Assembly (NCBI GenBank): GCA_963383645.1
Contig: OY726563.1
Span: 35,122,331 to 35,186,330 of the forward strand
Direction: 5' to 3'
DNA length: 64,000 nt
DNA from: Muscardinus avellanarius
Lineage: Eukaryota > Chordata > Mammalia > Rodentia > Gliridae
Shown here: piece by piece, positions 10,791 through 20,937 of the stretch
Position numbering within the stretch: the first letter of the stretch is position 1
Layout of the letters: every line of letters begins with the position of its first letter
Program-made: the position numbers and the translations under genes
The notes under the pieces: model-generated
Database searches by the model: none
What the model was told of the DNA's origin: nothing
Seen by the model: the letters and a program-made list of their open reading frames with translations, nothing else

Positions 10791-10998
10791 TTTTTTTTTC
10801 CTGTGGTACTGAAGATTAAACCCAGGAGCATATTACCTCTGAGCTACATCCCCAGCCTGATTTTATTCTTTGTTTCGAAACAGGGTCTCACCAAGCTGCG
10901 AGGGCCTCACTAAGTAGCTAAGGCTGGCCGTGAATCCAGATCCTCCGGTCTCAGCCTCCCAAGTACTGGAATTACAAGCGTGTGCCACCACGCCTGGC
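10791..10998 (-). mobile_element. B1-dID SINE
   Basis: An antisense, full-length copy: poly(T), tggtactgaagattaaacc, then ending gtgccaccacgcctggc. Confidence 0.92.
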
Positions 10999-11014
10999 TA
11001 TTTTAATCTTTTAA

Positions 11015-11165
11015 ACAACTCTATAATATATTTCTATTGTGCTCATTTTATAGAACAAACTCAGTTTCGGAGAGAACAAGTCATTTGCTCAAGGTGACAC
11101 AGTTAGTCATGGATGGAGATGGAATGTGAGACCATTTCCTGAGCCTAAAGTTTATGTTCTAAAAT
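11015..11165 (-). mobile_element. MIR remnant
   Basis: Antisense MIR landmarks are cattttatagaacaaac, gtcatttgctcaaggtgac and cacagttagtcatgg. It is degraded. Confidence 0.6.
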
Positions 11166-11309
11166 GTCACCAAACTTAGATAACCAGATCTTCAAACAAA
11201 TGAACAAAGTCACTTGTTGATGAGTTTAGTTTCTGTTGTATCAGAGATCGCAGAGCTCCAAAGTTTAGAGTGAAGTGTGGGTATCAGGGGATGTCAAGAG
11301 CACTGTTAA

Positions 11310-11478
11310 AGCCAGCGTGGTGGCACATGCGTGTAATCCTAGTATTGAGAGGTTGAGACAGGAGGATCACAGGTTCCAGGCCAGCCTCAGCAATTTAGCG
11401 AGGCGCTTAGCAACCTAGCGAGACTCTGTTTCAAAATAAAATCGGGCTGGGGTCTGGCTCAATTTCAGTACCACAAAA
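11310..11478 (+). mobile_element. B1-dID SINE, internally deleted
   Basis: The sense copy has a full left arm (aagccagcgtggtggcac). The right part lacks the central gaggtagaatgcccc block. Confidence 0.88.
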
Positions 11479-11802
11479 AAGAGACGCTGATAAAGGACCT
11501 CTCCAATAATTAGTACAGCCTCTCTCCATACTCCTGACAATGAGAGATTCATCTAAAACCTAAGTCTCTTAGAAAATTTTTAGGGACATGAACTTAAGAC
11601 CATAGAAATGACTGGAAAAAGACTTTTTAGGTATTTTGATAATTCAGTTTCTCTATCTAATGTGACCTTTTTCAATAAGAAGGAAAGTTTGGGCAAATCA
11701 TCTCCCCCTTTAGCCTATGAGCTATTTTTCTCACAATTACTTTTCCAAAAGCAATATAACACACATTAAAAAGAATGCTAGAATTCACAATAATCCAGAA
11801 TG

Positions 11803-12003
11803 ATTTTTTTTTTTTTTTTTTTGGTGATACTGGGGTTCCTGGAAACCCTTCTACCTCCCGGCTACACTCCCAGACCTATTCTATACTTTTTTTTTTTGGA
11901 AACAGGGTCTCTTAAGCCAGCGAGGCTGGCTTTGAACCTGCGCGATCCTCCTGTCTCCGCCTCCCAAGAATGGGGATTACAAGTGTGCTCCACCACGCCT
12001 GGC
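11803..12003 (-). mobile_element. B1-dID SINE, short-left-arm subtype
   Basis: An antisense copy with the diagnostic ggggttcctggaaaccc and aagccagcgaggctggc blocks. It has a second internal T-run at about 11888-11899 between the two halves. An approximate duplication, agaatgaa/agaatgat, flanks it. Confidence 0.92.
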
Positions 12004-12311
12004 GAGAATGAATGTTTTAAGGAGAGAAGGAATAGCCTTCGAGTAGATTTATCAGATAAGAAACCATGTAGACTATTTAAAATAGTGAGATTAATAGATG
12101 TCTATTGCCTTTTCAGTTACTAAATAAATAGTAAGCTTGTGGAGAAAATCTATAAATGTAAATGTTTAAAATTCAGATACTTCTCAGACAGGAGGTCATT
12201 TTTTTAACCTTAGGGTTATTGGAAGTCAGAAAACCCACCATTAAAAGTCATTACATGTTAACATAACCATAATTAATTATACCCCCTAGTACTGTGATGG
12301 TTTTTATATCA

Positions 12312-12316
<5 letters not shown>

Positions 12317-12363
<47 letters not shown>

Positions 12364-12576
12364 TGTGTATGTCTGTGTTACTGAGGATTGCAACTAGGGA
12401 CATTTTGCTTCTGAGCTATACTCTCAGCCCTTTTTATTTTTATTTATTTTTGAAAAAGGGTCTCACTAGGTTGCTGACGGCCTTCTTAAGTTGCTGAGGC
12501 TGTTCTGGAACCTGCAATCCTCCTGTCTCAGCTTCCCAAGTACTGAGATTACAGGCATGTGCCATCATGCCTGGCT
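12317..12576 (-). mobile_element. B1-dID SINE with (GT)n tail
   Basis: GT repeats cover 12317-12378. The antisense SINE body runs from ttactgaggattgcaac to gtgccatcatgcctggc. Confidence 0.9.
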
Positions 12577-12587
12577 TATATTGAACT

Positions 12588-12755
12588 TTTTTTTTTTTTT
12601 TTTTGGTATTGGAAATTGAACCCAGGAGCATAATCCCCAGCCCTATTTTAATTTTTTATTTTGAAACAGTGTCTCACTAAGTAGCTGAGGCTGTGAACCT
12701 GCAATCCGCCTGTCTCAGCCTCCCAAGTACTGAACTTTGTACCACTGCACTTAAC
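12588..12755 (-). mobile_element. B1-dID SINE, old
   Basis: The antisense copy starts at a poly(T) run and lacks the middle of its ID half. It ends in taccactgcacttaact, immediately before the chimeric L1. Confidence 0.85.
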
Positions 12756-13109
12756 TTATATTGGACTTTTTTTTTGGTGCAATGTAGTCATACATCATAA
12801 TGGGATAAAAAAAACTTTTGTAGACATACATGCACACATCACCCAGTCAGCCCCTAACCGATCCCCATCCCGTTCCCTCCCCATCCTTCCTACCCATGCT
12901 TGGCTTAGTGGTTGACATCTAGTATTATAGCAAGTTATCCAAAATTAACAATGATAATCTCACATAACAGTTTCATTTGTCTGATACCAAGCTTTTGATG
13001 CCTTAAAGATAACATTTCAATATTTCTTTTTGATTTCTTTCTTACCAGAGAATATTTTTTCTTTTTTTTTAGGTGAAACTATCATACATTTATTTATTTA
13101 TTTTTCAGA

Positions 13110-13815
13110 AAAAATCTATCCTAATGTGGAATATGGACTCTAGATACCCAAAACGATCTTGAAAAAGAACAAAGCTAGAAGATGTATATTTTCTGATTTC
13201 AAACCATATAAAGCTACAATAATTGAAACAGTGTAGTACTGTTCTAAAGGCAGATATATAAGCCATTGGAGTTAAATAAAAGCCTAGAGATAAATTCTTC
13301 CCTATATTGTCAAGTTATGTTTGACAAGGTTTCCACGAACATTTGGTGGTGGAAATATTAATCTTTTAACTAAATATTGTTAAAAAATAATAATTACATG
13401 GAAAAGAATAAAATTGGACCCTTACCTAATCCCATATACAAATATTAACTCAAAATAGATAAAAGACCTAAATATAAATCTTAAGATTATAAACTTTTAG
13501 AAGAAAATCTGGGTCATAAAACCTCATAACATTGATATTGGCAGTGATTTCTTGGATATGATTTCAATGGCACAGGCAACAGAAGGGTAAACAAACTCCC
13601 TAAAATATAAAAAAATATTGTATATCCAAAGACAATGTAAACTGAGTTAAAAGTTACTGATTGAATGGGATAAAATAAAATATTTCCAAATGCTATATCT
13701 GAAGGTATATTAATATTCCAACTAGAAATCCTAAAAATTAGCAACAATAAAAGCAAACAATACAATTTAGAGATAGGTAAAAGACTAACATAAATAATGA
13801 ATCTCCACAGATAAC
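13110..13815 (+). pseudogene. Inverted, decayed L1 ORF2 3' segment in copy 1
   Basis: This stretch reads as L1 ORF2 C-terminal coding sequence on the plus strand, opposite to ORF1 and the 3' UTR of the same element. Landmarks are ctgatttcaaaccatataaa, attggacccttacctaatcc, and a gatttcttggatatgattt block. Stops and indels break every frame. The same lesions recur in the other copy (39310-40005), so the segment was already dead in the source element. Confidence 0.82.
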
Positions 13816-13820
13816 CAATC

Positions 13821-14733
13821 TTAGTTGTCTGTTGGATGGAAACTCTTGTTTCTCTGGTTCTGGTGTGTGTTACCTATTTCTTCTTTGTAGTTAATCTCTG
13901 AGTATTTTCTCTAGTGCTGGTTTTGAAGACAAAAATTCCTTCAGTTTCTGTTTGTCATGGAAGCTTCTTATTTCTCCATCTAATTTGATAGAAAGTTTTG
14001 CTGGGTAGGAAATTTTTGGCTGGAAGTTGTTTTCTTTCAGAGTTTGGAATGTTACTCCAAGCCCTTCTGGCTCTCATGACTTGATTTGGGAAGTCTGGAG
14101 TGATTCTAATTGGCTTGCCTCTGAATGTCACTTGGCTCTTTGTTTTTGTTGCCTTTAAGATTCTCTGCTTGGTTTCCATATTGGTCATTTTGACAATTAT
14201 GTGGTGTGGGGATCCTCTTCTCTGATCCTCTCTAAAGGGAGTTCTATAAGTTTCCTGGACCTGTGTATCAACCTCTTGCTCTATGTTTGGAAAATTTTCT
14301 ACTATTACTTCCTTGAAGAGATTGTTGATCCCTTTGGTTTCACCTTCTTTTCCCTCCTCTATTCCAATTATTCTTAGGTTAGCTCTCTTAAAATAGGCCC
14401 ATATTTCTTCAATGTCAGATTCCTGCTGTCGGATTTTTTTTCTAAATTAGCAACTATGCGTTCATTTTTTGAATGATCTTCTTCTAGGAGAGAGATTCTA
14501 TTCTCCATGTGGTCTAATCGGTTGTTTGTACTTTGAATTGAGGCCTTTACTTCATTAATTGCATCCTTTATCTCTTTTTGGCTCTCTCTGAATTCTTTTC
14601 TAAGTATCTCTATTATTTCTACAGTTATTTTCCTGATCTGATCTTGTAGAAGTCTCTGAATTTCTGTTTTATCGGGTTCTGATGTTGTGGGGTTGTGGGC
14701 ATTCATTGCTCCATTGTTATTTCTCTTTCCCAT
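13821..14733 (-). pseudogene. L1 ORF1 pseudogene, copy 1
   Basis: ORF1p is the L1 RNA-binding chaperone: an N-terminal coiled coil (trimerisation), an RRM and a C-terminal domain. The start at 14731-14733 gives MGKRNN, the same place as MGKK in primate ORF1. The heptad-rich coiled coil is readable from about 14680 to 14450. Near 14444, after the IVANLE block, a missing base in an A-run shifts the frame. Further on, VTFRGKPIRI and FPNQVMRARRAWSN identify the C-terminal domain, and a 2-base loss after that (about 14055) shifts the frame again. The stop is at 13821-13823. It cannot make full-length ORF1p. It is about 5 bases shorter than the copy at 38387. Confidence 0.88.
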
Positions 14734-14879
14734 GATTTCGGAAGTTTGTGCCTTCTCTGGGTTCTTCCCTTGGGTCACTATGACTTCACTTAAGGTGCTC
14801 TGGATCTCGAGTCTGTGGTATCTCAGTCCCCACTACTCCTTTACTGGGTTGTATTACAGAGTTTCAGACCCAGGGAGTC

Positions 14880-15699
14880 GATAGAGGCTGCTTTAGACTA
14901 TGGGGGGTGCCAGGTTGGGCATTCTCCTATGTTGTGATATCTCTGCCACCACTCCCCCACTGGGTCAAGTCCCTGGGAGTGCAGTACTGGGTTTTCTCCT
15001 TTAGGGGCCACAATTTGACTCACTGTTGTTGAGTGCGCATATGGAGCTGTAGTGGACTCAGTGAATTCGCTGCTGCTGCTGCCGGTGGCAATATGGTGCT
15101 GCTGCCACGCCCTCGGCCGTGAGGCTGGCGTATTTCTTCTCTGTTTTTGAGCTCCGCTCTGAGTCCCTGAAGGGTGTGCTGAGCCCAGCTCCTGGGAGCT
15201 TTAGACGCTTCCTGTGCCGAAAAATCTGCTGAATCCCGCCCGGCTGTTCCGCAGAGGCTCACCTCGGCTCGCTGTCTGCCGCTCCTTTCTGGAGCCTGGT
15301 GGGCTGTTGGTGCGTTGGTCTGGAGTCGTCTGGTGAGCTTGCTGCTGCTGCTGGTAGTATGTCGCTGCTGCCGCGTCCTCGGGCGTGAGGCAGTGTATCT
15401 CCTCTATGGCTCTGAGCTCCGTTCTGAATCCCCCTCCTCGCTGGGGCCTGGTGCTGCAAGGGAAGATGGCGCCTGTACCACTCCATGCCGCGGCTCTGGC
15501 TGCAGCACTGTGGTCTGGTTTCTTTCTGGTGTCTCGTTTTTCCAGCCCTCTTTTTCTCTGTCCCTTGTATTACATTTTTTGTTTCTCTGCTGATGTGTTT
15601 TCTGGCTATGAAAGGTGCTGATTTTGTGGTAACAGAGATTGGTTGTTAGCGGGGCTCATAAGCCCTGCTTTTCTCCATCGCCATCTTCCCGGAAGTCCC
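14880..15699 (-). promoter_or_regulatory. L1 5' UTR with ETS/YY1 start motif, copy 1
   Basis: This is the GC- and CpG-rich internal promoter region of the element. Its first bases contain an ETS-type cttccgg overlapping a YY1-type aagatggc, like the YY1 site that positions transcription in primate L1. Two diverged direct repeats (about 15061-15140 and 15330-15403) share the ccatattgc and gccgaggg cores, so the promoter may be built from monomers. Confidence 0.7.
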
Positions 15700-15713
15700 T
15701 ATATTGGACTTTT

Positions 15714-16068
15714 GACTAAGAGAAATAAGCACTGTAGCTAGTCTAGAGCCCGAAATTTCTGAAGACATAAATTCCTGTCCTTTGTGACCCAGGATGTAGG
15801 ACAAATGCTAAGGAGGAAGCAGGGTGGATACCAGTTAAGTCATAATTTATGCAAAGAACACTGAGGCAGTTTTATGGTGCCTTCCCAGGAACTTGAGAGA
15901 AGCCTGTCCTCCTTTGGGGAACCAGGCACTGAGGCCATGCTGGCACAAATGGTGGTGGAAGAATGATGGAGGGCATCATCGCTCTTAGAAATGAAGAGAC
16001 GGAACACATTTTTGCAAAGAAAAAACTACTTTCTTCAGCCAATTCCTATATATCTGGGTTTTAAAGCT

Positions 16069-16073
<5 letters not shown>
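15714..16073. other. Unique sequence, no gene recognised
   Basis: No repeat signature or credible coding frame is seen between the L1 and the next microsatellite. Confidence 0.5.
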
Positions 16074-16149
<76 letters not shown>

Positions 16150-16300
16150 GGGGATTGGACTCAAAGGCATTCTACCTCCAAGTTATACCTCCAGCCCTTC
16201 TTTATTTTTTATTTTGAAACTTGGTGTCTCTAAGTTGCTGAGAGTCTGGCTAAGTGGCTGAGGCTGCCCATGAACATGCGATCTTCCTGTCTCAGTTGCT
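16074..16300 (-). mobile_element. 5'-truncated B1-dID SINE with (CT)n(GT)n tail
   Basis: CT (16074-16116) then GT (16117-16146) replace the poly(T). The antisense body stops after the ctgtctcagttgct motif, before the terminal left-arm block. A taaagctaatt duplication flanks it (16063 and 16302 regions). Confidence 0.88.
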
Positions 16301-16865
16301 AAAGCTAATTTTCTTTCCTGCATCTATTTTAACTACTGCTTGAATGAAAACAAGCTCAAAGTAATTTGCTAATATTATTCTTTCATTCTTTCAGTGCCTA
16401 CTAATTGCCTGGCATGGTGCTCAGCAAAGGAGGCATGATGGATAACAAGATAGAGGAAGATGGCTTCTTCAAAGTATCACACCAAATGGACATAGAATTG
16501 CAAACTAAAATAAATATTCTTGGGGATGATATCACTTGTGTAAAGTGGGGCAGTTAATGTGGATTGTGGATGTCATATGGAAGGCTAGGTAAGGCTTCCC
16601 CAGACAAAGCATGAACTAGTCCAAGGCTTGGATTGGAGAATGGGAAGTTCAGACAAAAGAAATAGCATGTACAAAGGCCCTAGGGTTGGAAGACAGAAGT
16701 TTGGGCCATAATCCTGAAGGTTACAATCCCAAGCACCATAATTCTCAATGTTGAAATCTGGAAATATCAAAATTCCTAATGTATGAAATTCTGAAAGATC
16801 AAAACTCCTACCACATAATTGCAGAACAAATAATGTAAAATTCTTTAAAATATATTTCTTTACAT

Positions 16866-17062
16866 TTTTTGAGAATTGAAACTAGGGGCAAACTTGAACC
16901 CGAGCATTCTGCCTTCTGAGCTACACCCCAAACCCTATTTTATTTTTTGACACAGGGTCTCATTGGGTTGATGAGAATCTCACTATTGTCTTTGAACCCA
17001 ACAATTCCTCTGTCTTAGCCTCACAAGTACTGGGATTATAGATGTGTGTCACTACACCTGGC
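16866..17062 (-). mobile_element. B1-dID SINE
   Basis: An old antisense copy running from gagaattgaaactagggg to gtcactacacctggct, inserted in the left end of the MULE remnant. Confidence 0.87.
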
Positions 17063-17114
17063 TTTATTTACATGTTAAAAGTAGCGTTATTTGAGAAACA
17101 TAAAAACATGTCAA

Positions 17115-17327
17115 GCCTGGCGTGGGGGTGCACGCTTGTAATCCCAGCATTTGGGAGGCTGAGACCGGAGGATCATGGTTTGCGGACAGCCTCAGCTACT
17201 TAGTTAAGGCCCTCTGCAACTCAATGAGACCTGGTTTCAAAGTAAAGAATAAAAAAAATAGGGCAGGGGGTGTAGCTCAGGGGTTGAATGCCCCTGGGTT
17301 CCATCCCCAGACCCGCAAAAAAAAAAT
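17115..17327 (+). mobile_element. B1-dID SINE, cagacccgc-tail subtype
   Basis: The sense copy runs from agcctggcgtgggggtgc to ccagacccgc and A9. It carries the subtype marks gacagcctcagctactt and agggcagggggtgtagctc. Confidence 0.94.
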
Positions 17328-17598
17328 TGTCAGAACTCTTTATATGCTACTTTATACAATAAAATAGGAAACAATATCATAGATTTTTTGCAAGCATAAA
17401 TACTCATGTATACTAATGTCACTTGTGCTGGTATAACAGTTATGAGCAGAAAAACCATATTCACATATAAGTGGGCCAAAAAGTAAAATGTATAAATGCA
17501 CATCATTGTGGTTGGTAATAGTGTGCACTTGGCTTTAGAACTACTGTCATATCATGATAGTTCAGATCTTCTGACATTCATCCAAAACAGTAATGGGG

Positions 17599-17815
17599 CC
17601 GGGCGTGGTGGCGCACGCTTGTAATCCCCGCGCTTGGGAGGTAGAGACAGGAGGATCGCACAGGTTCGAAGCCAGCCGCGTGCACTGGCTTAGGAGACCC
17701 TGTTTCCAAAACTAAAAAAGTATAAAACAGGTCTGGGAGTGTAGCCCGGAGGTAGAAGGCCTTCCAGGAACCCCAACACCACCAAAAACAAAACAAACTA
17801 ACAAAAAAAAACAAC
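17599..17815 (+). mobile_element. B1-dID SINE, short-left-arm subtype, young
   Basis: A CpG-rich sense copy (gccgggcgtggtggcgcacg) with the subtype junction agccgcgtgcactggctt and right-half mark cttccaggaaccccaac. A perfect 11-bp duplication, cagtaatgggg, lies at 17588-17598 and 17816-17826. Confidence 0.95.
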
Positions 17816-17856
17816 CAGTAATGGGGTCACCACTTTATATAAGGTCATCGAGAGAA

Positions 17857-18352
17857 GCAATATTTTTCAATACTGGGGATGGAACCCAGGGGGATTCAAC
17901 CTCTGAGCTACATCTCCCTACCCTATTTTTCTTATTCTTTCTCTCTTTCTTCCTTTCTTTCTCTCTTTCTTTCTTTCTTTTTTTAAACAATTTTTTATTG
18001 AACATAAATGGTATACATTTAAACTATATTTGGTGCCCTCTTCCCCCACCCCCGTTTTCCCTTCCCCCCTCCCACCAATGGTTGTCCAGGTTAACCATGT
18101 CATATTCATAATTTTACACATATTCAGATGTAGACCCTCATTAATCAAAATCAGCCTTCCTCCTCTCCTATCTTTCCATTCAAACTTTGCTGATATTTCC
18201 CCTCCATTATTTGGAGTCCCACTTTTGAAACAGGGTCTCACTGAGTTGCAGAGGGCCTCACTAAGCAGCTGAGGCTGTCTGCGAATGCGATCCTCTAGTC
18301 TCAGCCTCCTGCATGCTGAGATCACAAGCGTGCGCCACCACGCCTGCCCAGC
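17857..18352 (-). mobile_element. B1-dID SINE interrupted by another insertion
   Basis: The antisense ID half at 17857-17934 leads into a CT-rich run (17935-17980). The left arm resumes at 18224 (ttttgaaacagggtctcac) and ends at 18352. The 17981-18223 insert begins T-rich (ttttttattgaacataaatgg region) and is C-rich further in. It may be a minus-strand L1 3' end, but this is not certain. Confidence 0.75.
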
Positions 18353-18576
18353 TACAAGCAAGATTTTAAGAAATCGTATCATTCACAAATGCAGATGCAC
18401 AAAAAATACATCCCTTCATTAATTAATTGAGGAAGTTTCAACATTTTTGCGTACATGCACAATAATTATACACAAAGTCAACGTTAGGATAATGCACTTT
18501 TGGGAGTGCATTAAATTCGCCAATAAAGCATGAAACAAATTAGAACTTTCTGAAAGTGTGTGCATGTGTGTTACTG

Positions 18577-18825
18577 GGGATTTAACCCAGGGCTTTCTCC
18601 CTCTGAGCTATCACCTCAGATCTTCTTAATTTTAAGTCAATCAGTCTATCTATCTATCTATCTATCTATCATCTATCTACCTATGAAGGTAGTAGGGATT
18701 GAATCCAGAGGCATTTTACCTCTGAGATACAACTCTTGTTAAATTGCTGAGGCTGGCCTTCAACCAGTGATTCTCCTGCCTCAGCCTCCCAAGTATTCAG
18801 ATTACAAACCTGTGCCTACCTGTTC
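18577..18825 (-). mobile_element. Composite antisense B1-dID SINEs around (TATC)n
   Basis: A partial ID half (18577-18625) is followed by TATC tetramers (about 18643-18672). A second antisense copy (18685-18825) follows, beginning gtagtagggattgaatcc. Confidence 0.8.
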
Positions 18826-19039
18826 CTGTCTTTACATCGCCTGTACTATAGCCATAGTATAGGAAATAATGCAAAAATGAAATACTATATAGAATAGTAA
18901 AGCATAAAATGTAATGCTGATGGTTTAAATTGGGGGGGGACTAAAAGAAATAACCTGCCTCAAAAAACAAAACATTGACATATGAAAAAAGTGTATTACA
19001 GGAATAGATTATCAATAATGGCACGGTGATAGTCCATAA

Positions 19040-19450
19040 AAGATAGCTAATTATATATTGGAATCTTGCATTACAATGAATATCTGTGTTCTTTTTCTTT
19101 TTCTTTTAGGACATGGCTGTTTTCGAAGAATACATTCACCTTCATTTTCTACTTGGCGCTGCTTTTTTGAAATTCTTTGATAGCTGGATATATTACCAAT
19201 GTGAACATTCCCTGTTAATATTTCTCTTTTCCACCATGCTTCTTCGTTGTTTTGGGTATATGGAAATCCATTCCTCATACACTCATATACAGGCCACAAA
19301 TTTGGCAAAAATAACATTGGTGATCAAATAGCAACACTGTCTCATAAGTTTCTTCTTATCCTACCATGCACATAATTATTTTCTAAGCAGTCAGTAACTT
19401 CACTGCCTGTCTTTGATTCATTAGCAGTTCCTGGAATTTTATCAGTGCAA
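19040..19450 (-). pseudogene. MULE (MuDR) transposase C-terminal remnant
   Basis: The minus strand reads NNYVHGRIRRN at about 19390, then, past a stop, LPNLWPVYECMRNGFPYTQNNEEAWW (split here as LPNLWPVYECMRNGF and PYTQNNEEAWW), followed by SKKQRQVENEGECILRKQPCPKRKR. This matches the layout of MULE-type transposases: the xNNxxEGWHRR-like helix, a KEQRQVE helix, then a basic tail. The usual EGWH is EAWW here, and at least one in-frame stop breaks the frame. The opposite-strand ORF at 19113-19331 is its shadow. The catalytic DDE part was not located and is probably deleted or obscured by SINEs. It is recognised by pattern only, and a profile search would settle it. Confidence 0.65.
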
Positions 19451-19631
19451 AGAATGCCAACACAGGCAAATTATGCATTTTTAAACTAAAATTTTTGTCA
19501 CCGCCATGCTTCATGACTAGTCCTTTTCCCTGAATTCAGCTTTCTATTTCTCTTCTCTGGTCTCTTTTGTACCCTGATGGAAATGCCAGGTCTGGGGACT
19601 TGAGCTTTCAGGAGCTCAACACTAAATATTT

Positions 19632-19636
19632 TAATT

Positions 19637-19679
<43 letters not shown>

Positions 19680-20250
19680 TGTACTGGGAGTTGAACCCAG
19701 GGGTATTTTACCTCTAAGCTAATTCTCAGCCCTTTTTATTTTTCATTTTAGTTAATTTATTTATTTTTGCAATACTGGGGATGGAACCCAAGGGCATTGT
19801 ACCTACGAGCTACACTCCCAGCCCTATTTTCTTATTCTTTATTTTGCAACAGGATCTCTCTGAGTTGCAAAGGGCTTCACTAAGTAGCAGCTGAGGCTGT
19901 CATCGAACAGCAATCCTCCTGTCTCAGCCTCCCAAATGCTGGGATTACAAGTGTATGCCACCACGCCTGGATTCCCATTCATATTTTTTGTCTTTTTTAT
20001 TTTTGAAACAGGGTCTCACTGAGTTGCAAAGGGCCTAGCTAAGCAGCTGAGGCTGTCTACAAACCGCGATCGAACCATGATCCTCTGGTCTTAGCCTCCT
20101 GAATGCTGAGATTACAAGCATGTGCCACCACACCTGGCTAGCCCTTTTTATTTTGAAACAGGGTTTTGCAAAATTGCTGAGCCTGGTCTCAAACCTGTAA
20201 TCTTCCTGTGTCAGCCTCTCAAGTACTGGGGTTACAGGCATGTGTCTGTA
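19632..20250 (-). mobile_element. Nested antisense B1-dID SINEs on an (ATTT)n tail
   Basis: An ATTT array (19632-19680) heads the outer SINE (19681-19741). The outer SINE resumes at 20140-20250. The insertion is bracketed by agccctttttatttt on both sides (about 19727 and 20140). Inside lie one complete copy (about 19771-19971) and one lacking its ID half (about 20001-20139). All are antisense. Confidence 0.82.
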
Positions 20251-20295
20251 ATTTTTCAGTATAGTGATATTTAGGGGATTTTAGACTTTAGAGGT

Positions 20296-20493
20296 GTGTG
20301 TGTATGTGTATGTGTGTGTACTGTGTTATATCCCCAGCCCTATTTTTTGTTTTGAAACAGGGTTTTGCTTGGTTGCTGAGTGTCTCACCAAGTTGCTCAG
20401 GTTGGCCTGTTGGCCTTGAACCTGAGATCTTCCTGTCTCAGCCCCCCCCCACCCCAGTACTGGAATTACAGGCCTGTGCCACCACACATGGCT
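20296..20493 (-). mobile_element. B1-dID SINE with GT-rich tail
   Basis: A GT-rich head (20296-20320) precedes a truncated ID half. The left arm has a local duplication, ggttggcctgttggcc, and ends accacacatggct. It is inserted in the right end of the MULE remnant. Confidence 0.85.
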
Positions 20494-20734
20494 ATTTTAG
20501 GGGTTTTGATGTTTTGAATTTTTAATATTCAGGATTGTGGCATTTGGGATTGTGTTGTTGAGGCTTATGATTGATGCTGGGATGGTACAAGGCATACTGT
20601 AGAGAAAGAGGCCTATGGACATAGGAGCAAAGAGAGTAAGGGCTGGGGAATCACCTAACATGACATTGAGGAGCATGGTAAGGAGTTGATCCTTTTGGGA
20701 AGCCATTATTTTCTGTTTTTGTTTGTTTGTTTGC

Positions 20735-20937
20735 TTTGGTTTGGTATTAGGGATTGAAGGCAGGGGCATTCTACTTCCAAGATATACCCTAGCCCCTTTT
20801 ATTTTTATTTTGAAACAGGGACTCACTAAATTACTGATAGGTCTCCCTGCATTGCTGAGGCTTTCCTTGAACCTGTGATCCTCCTGTATCAGCCTCTGGA
20901 GCACTTGTATTATAGGCGTGCACCACCACACCCAGCT
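20735..20937 (-). mobile_element. B1-dID SINE
   Basis: An antisense copy running from ttggtattagggattgaag to caccaccacacccagct, heading off a (TTTG)n tail at 20718-20735. It splits the L2. Confidence 0.9.

Larger units (their letters stand above)
12771..15699 (-). mobile_element. Chimeric non-autonomous L1, copy 1
   Basis: Read on the minus strand from 15699: an L1 5' UTR beginning acttccgggaagatggcg, ORF1 (14733 down to 13821), about 700 bases of L1 ORF2 3' sequence in the opposite orientation (about 13110-13815), then an L1 3' UTR in sense (about 13100-12771) ending in poly(A). The order and joints match the element at 37600-40361. A perfect 14-bp target-site duplication, tatattggactttt, lies at 12757-12770 and 15700-15713, so this composite inserted in one retrotransposition event. 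Most of ORF2, including endonuclease and reverse transcriptase, is absent, so mobilisation must have used enzymes from another L1. The length is about 2.93 kb. Confidence 0.9.
16706..20585 (-). mobile_element. Degraded MuDR/MULE-type DNA transposon with long TIRs
   Basis: The left end (16706-16860) and right end (20250-20290 plus 20494-20585) are diverged inverted complements. For example, the right end reads ggattgtggcatttgggatt, and the left end's reverse complement reads gaattatggtgcttgggatt. Long inverted termini are characteristic of Mutator-like elements. The interior holds a readable MULE transposase C-terminus on the minus strand (about 19040-19450). At least eight SINEs and other insertions lie inside. 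The element sits within an L2, so it is younger than the L2. The exact ends and a 9-bp duplication were not resolved. Confidence 0.6.

Noticed and set aside
13110..13815. Twin-priming inversion as a private event in copy 1
   Set aside because: The same inversion joints occur in copy 2 at an independent target site, so it predates both insertions.
19113..19331. An exon after a strong pyrimidine-tract AG on the plus strand
   Set aside because: The opposite strand reads as MULE transposase, so the plus ORF is a shadow and the acceptor-like site is coincidental.
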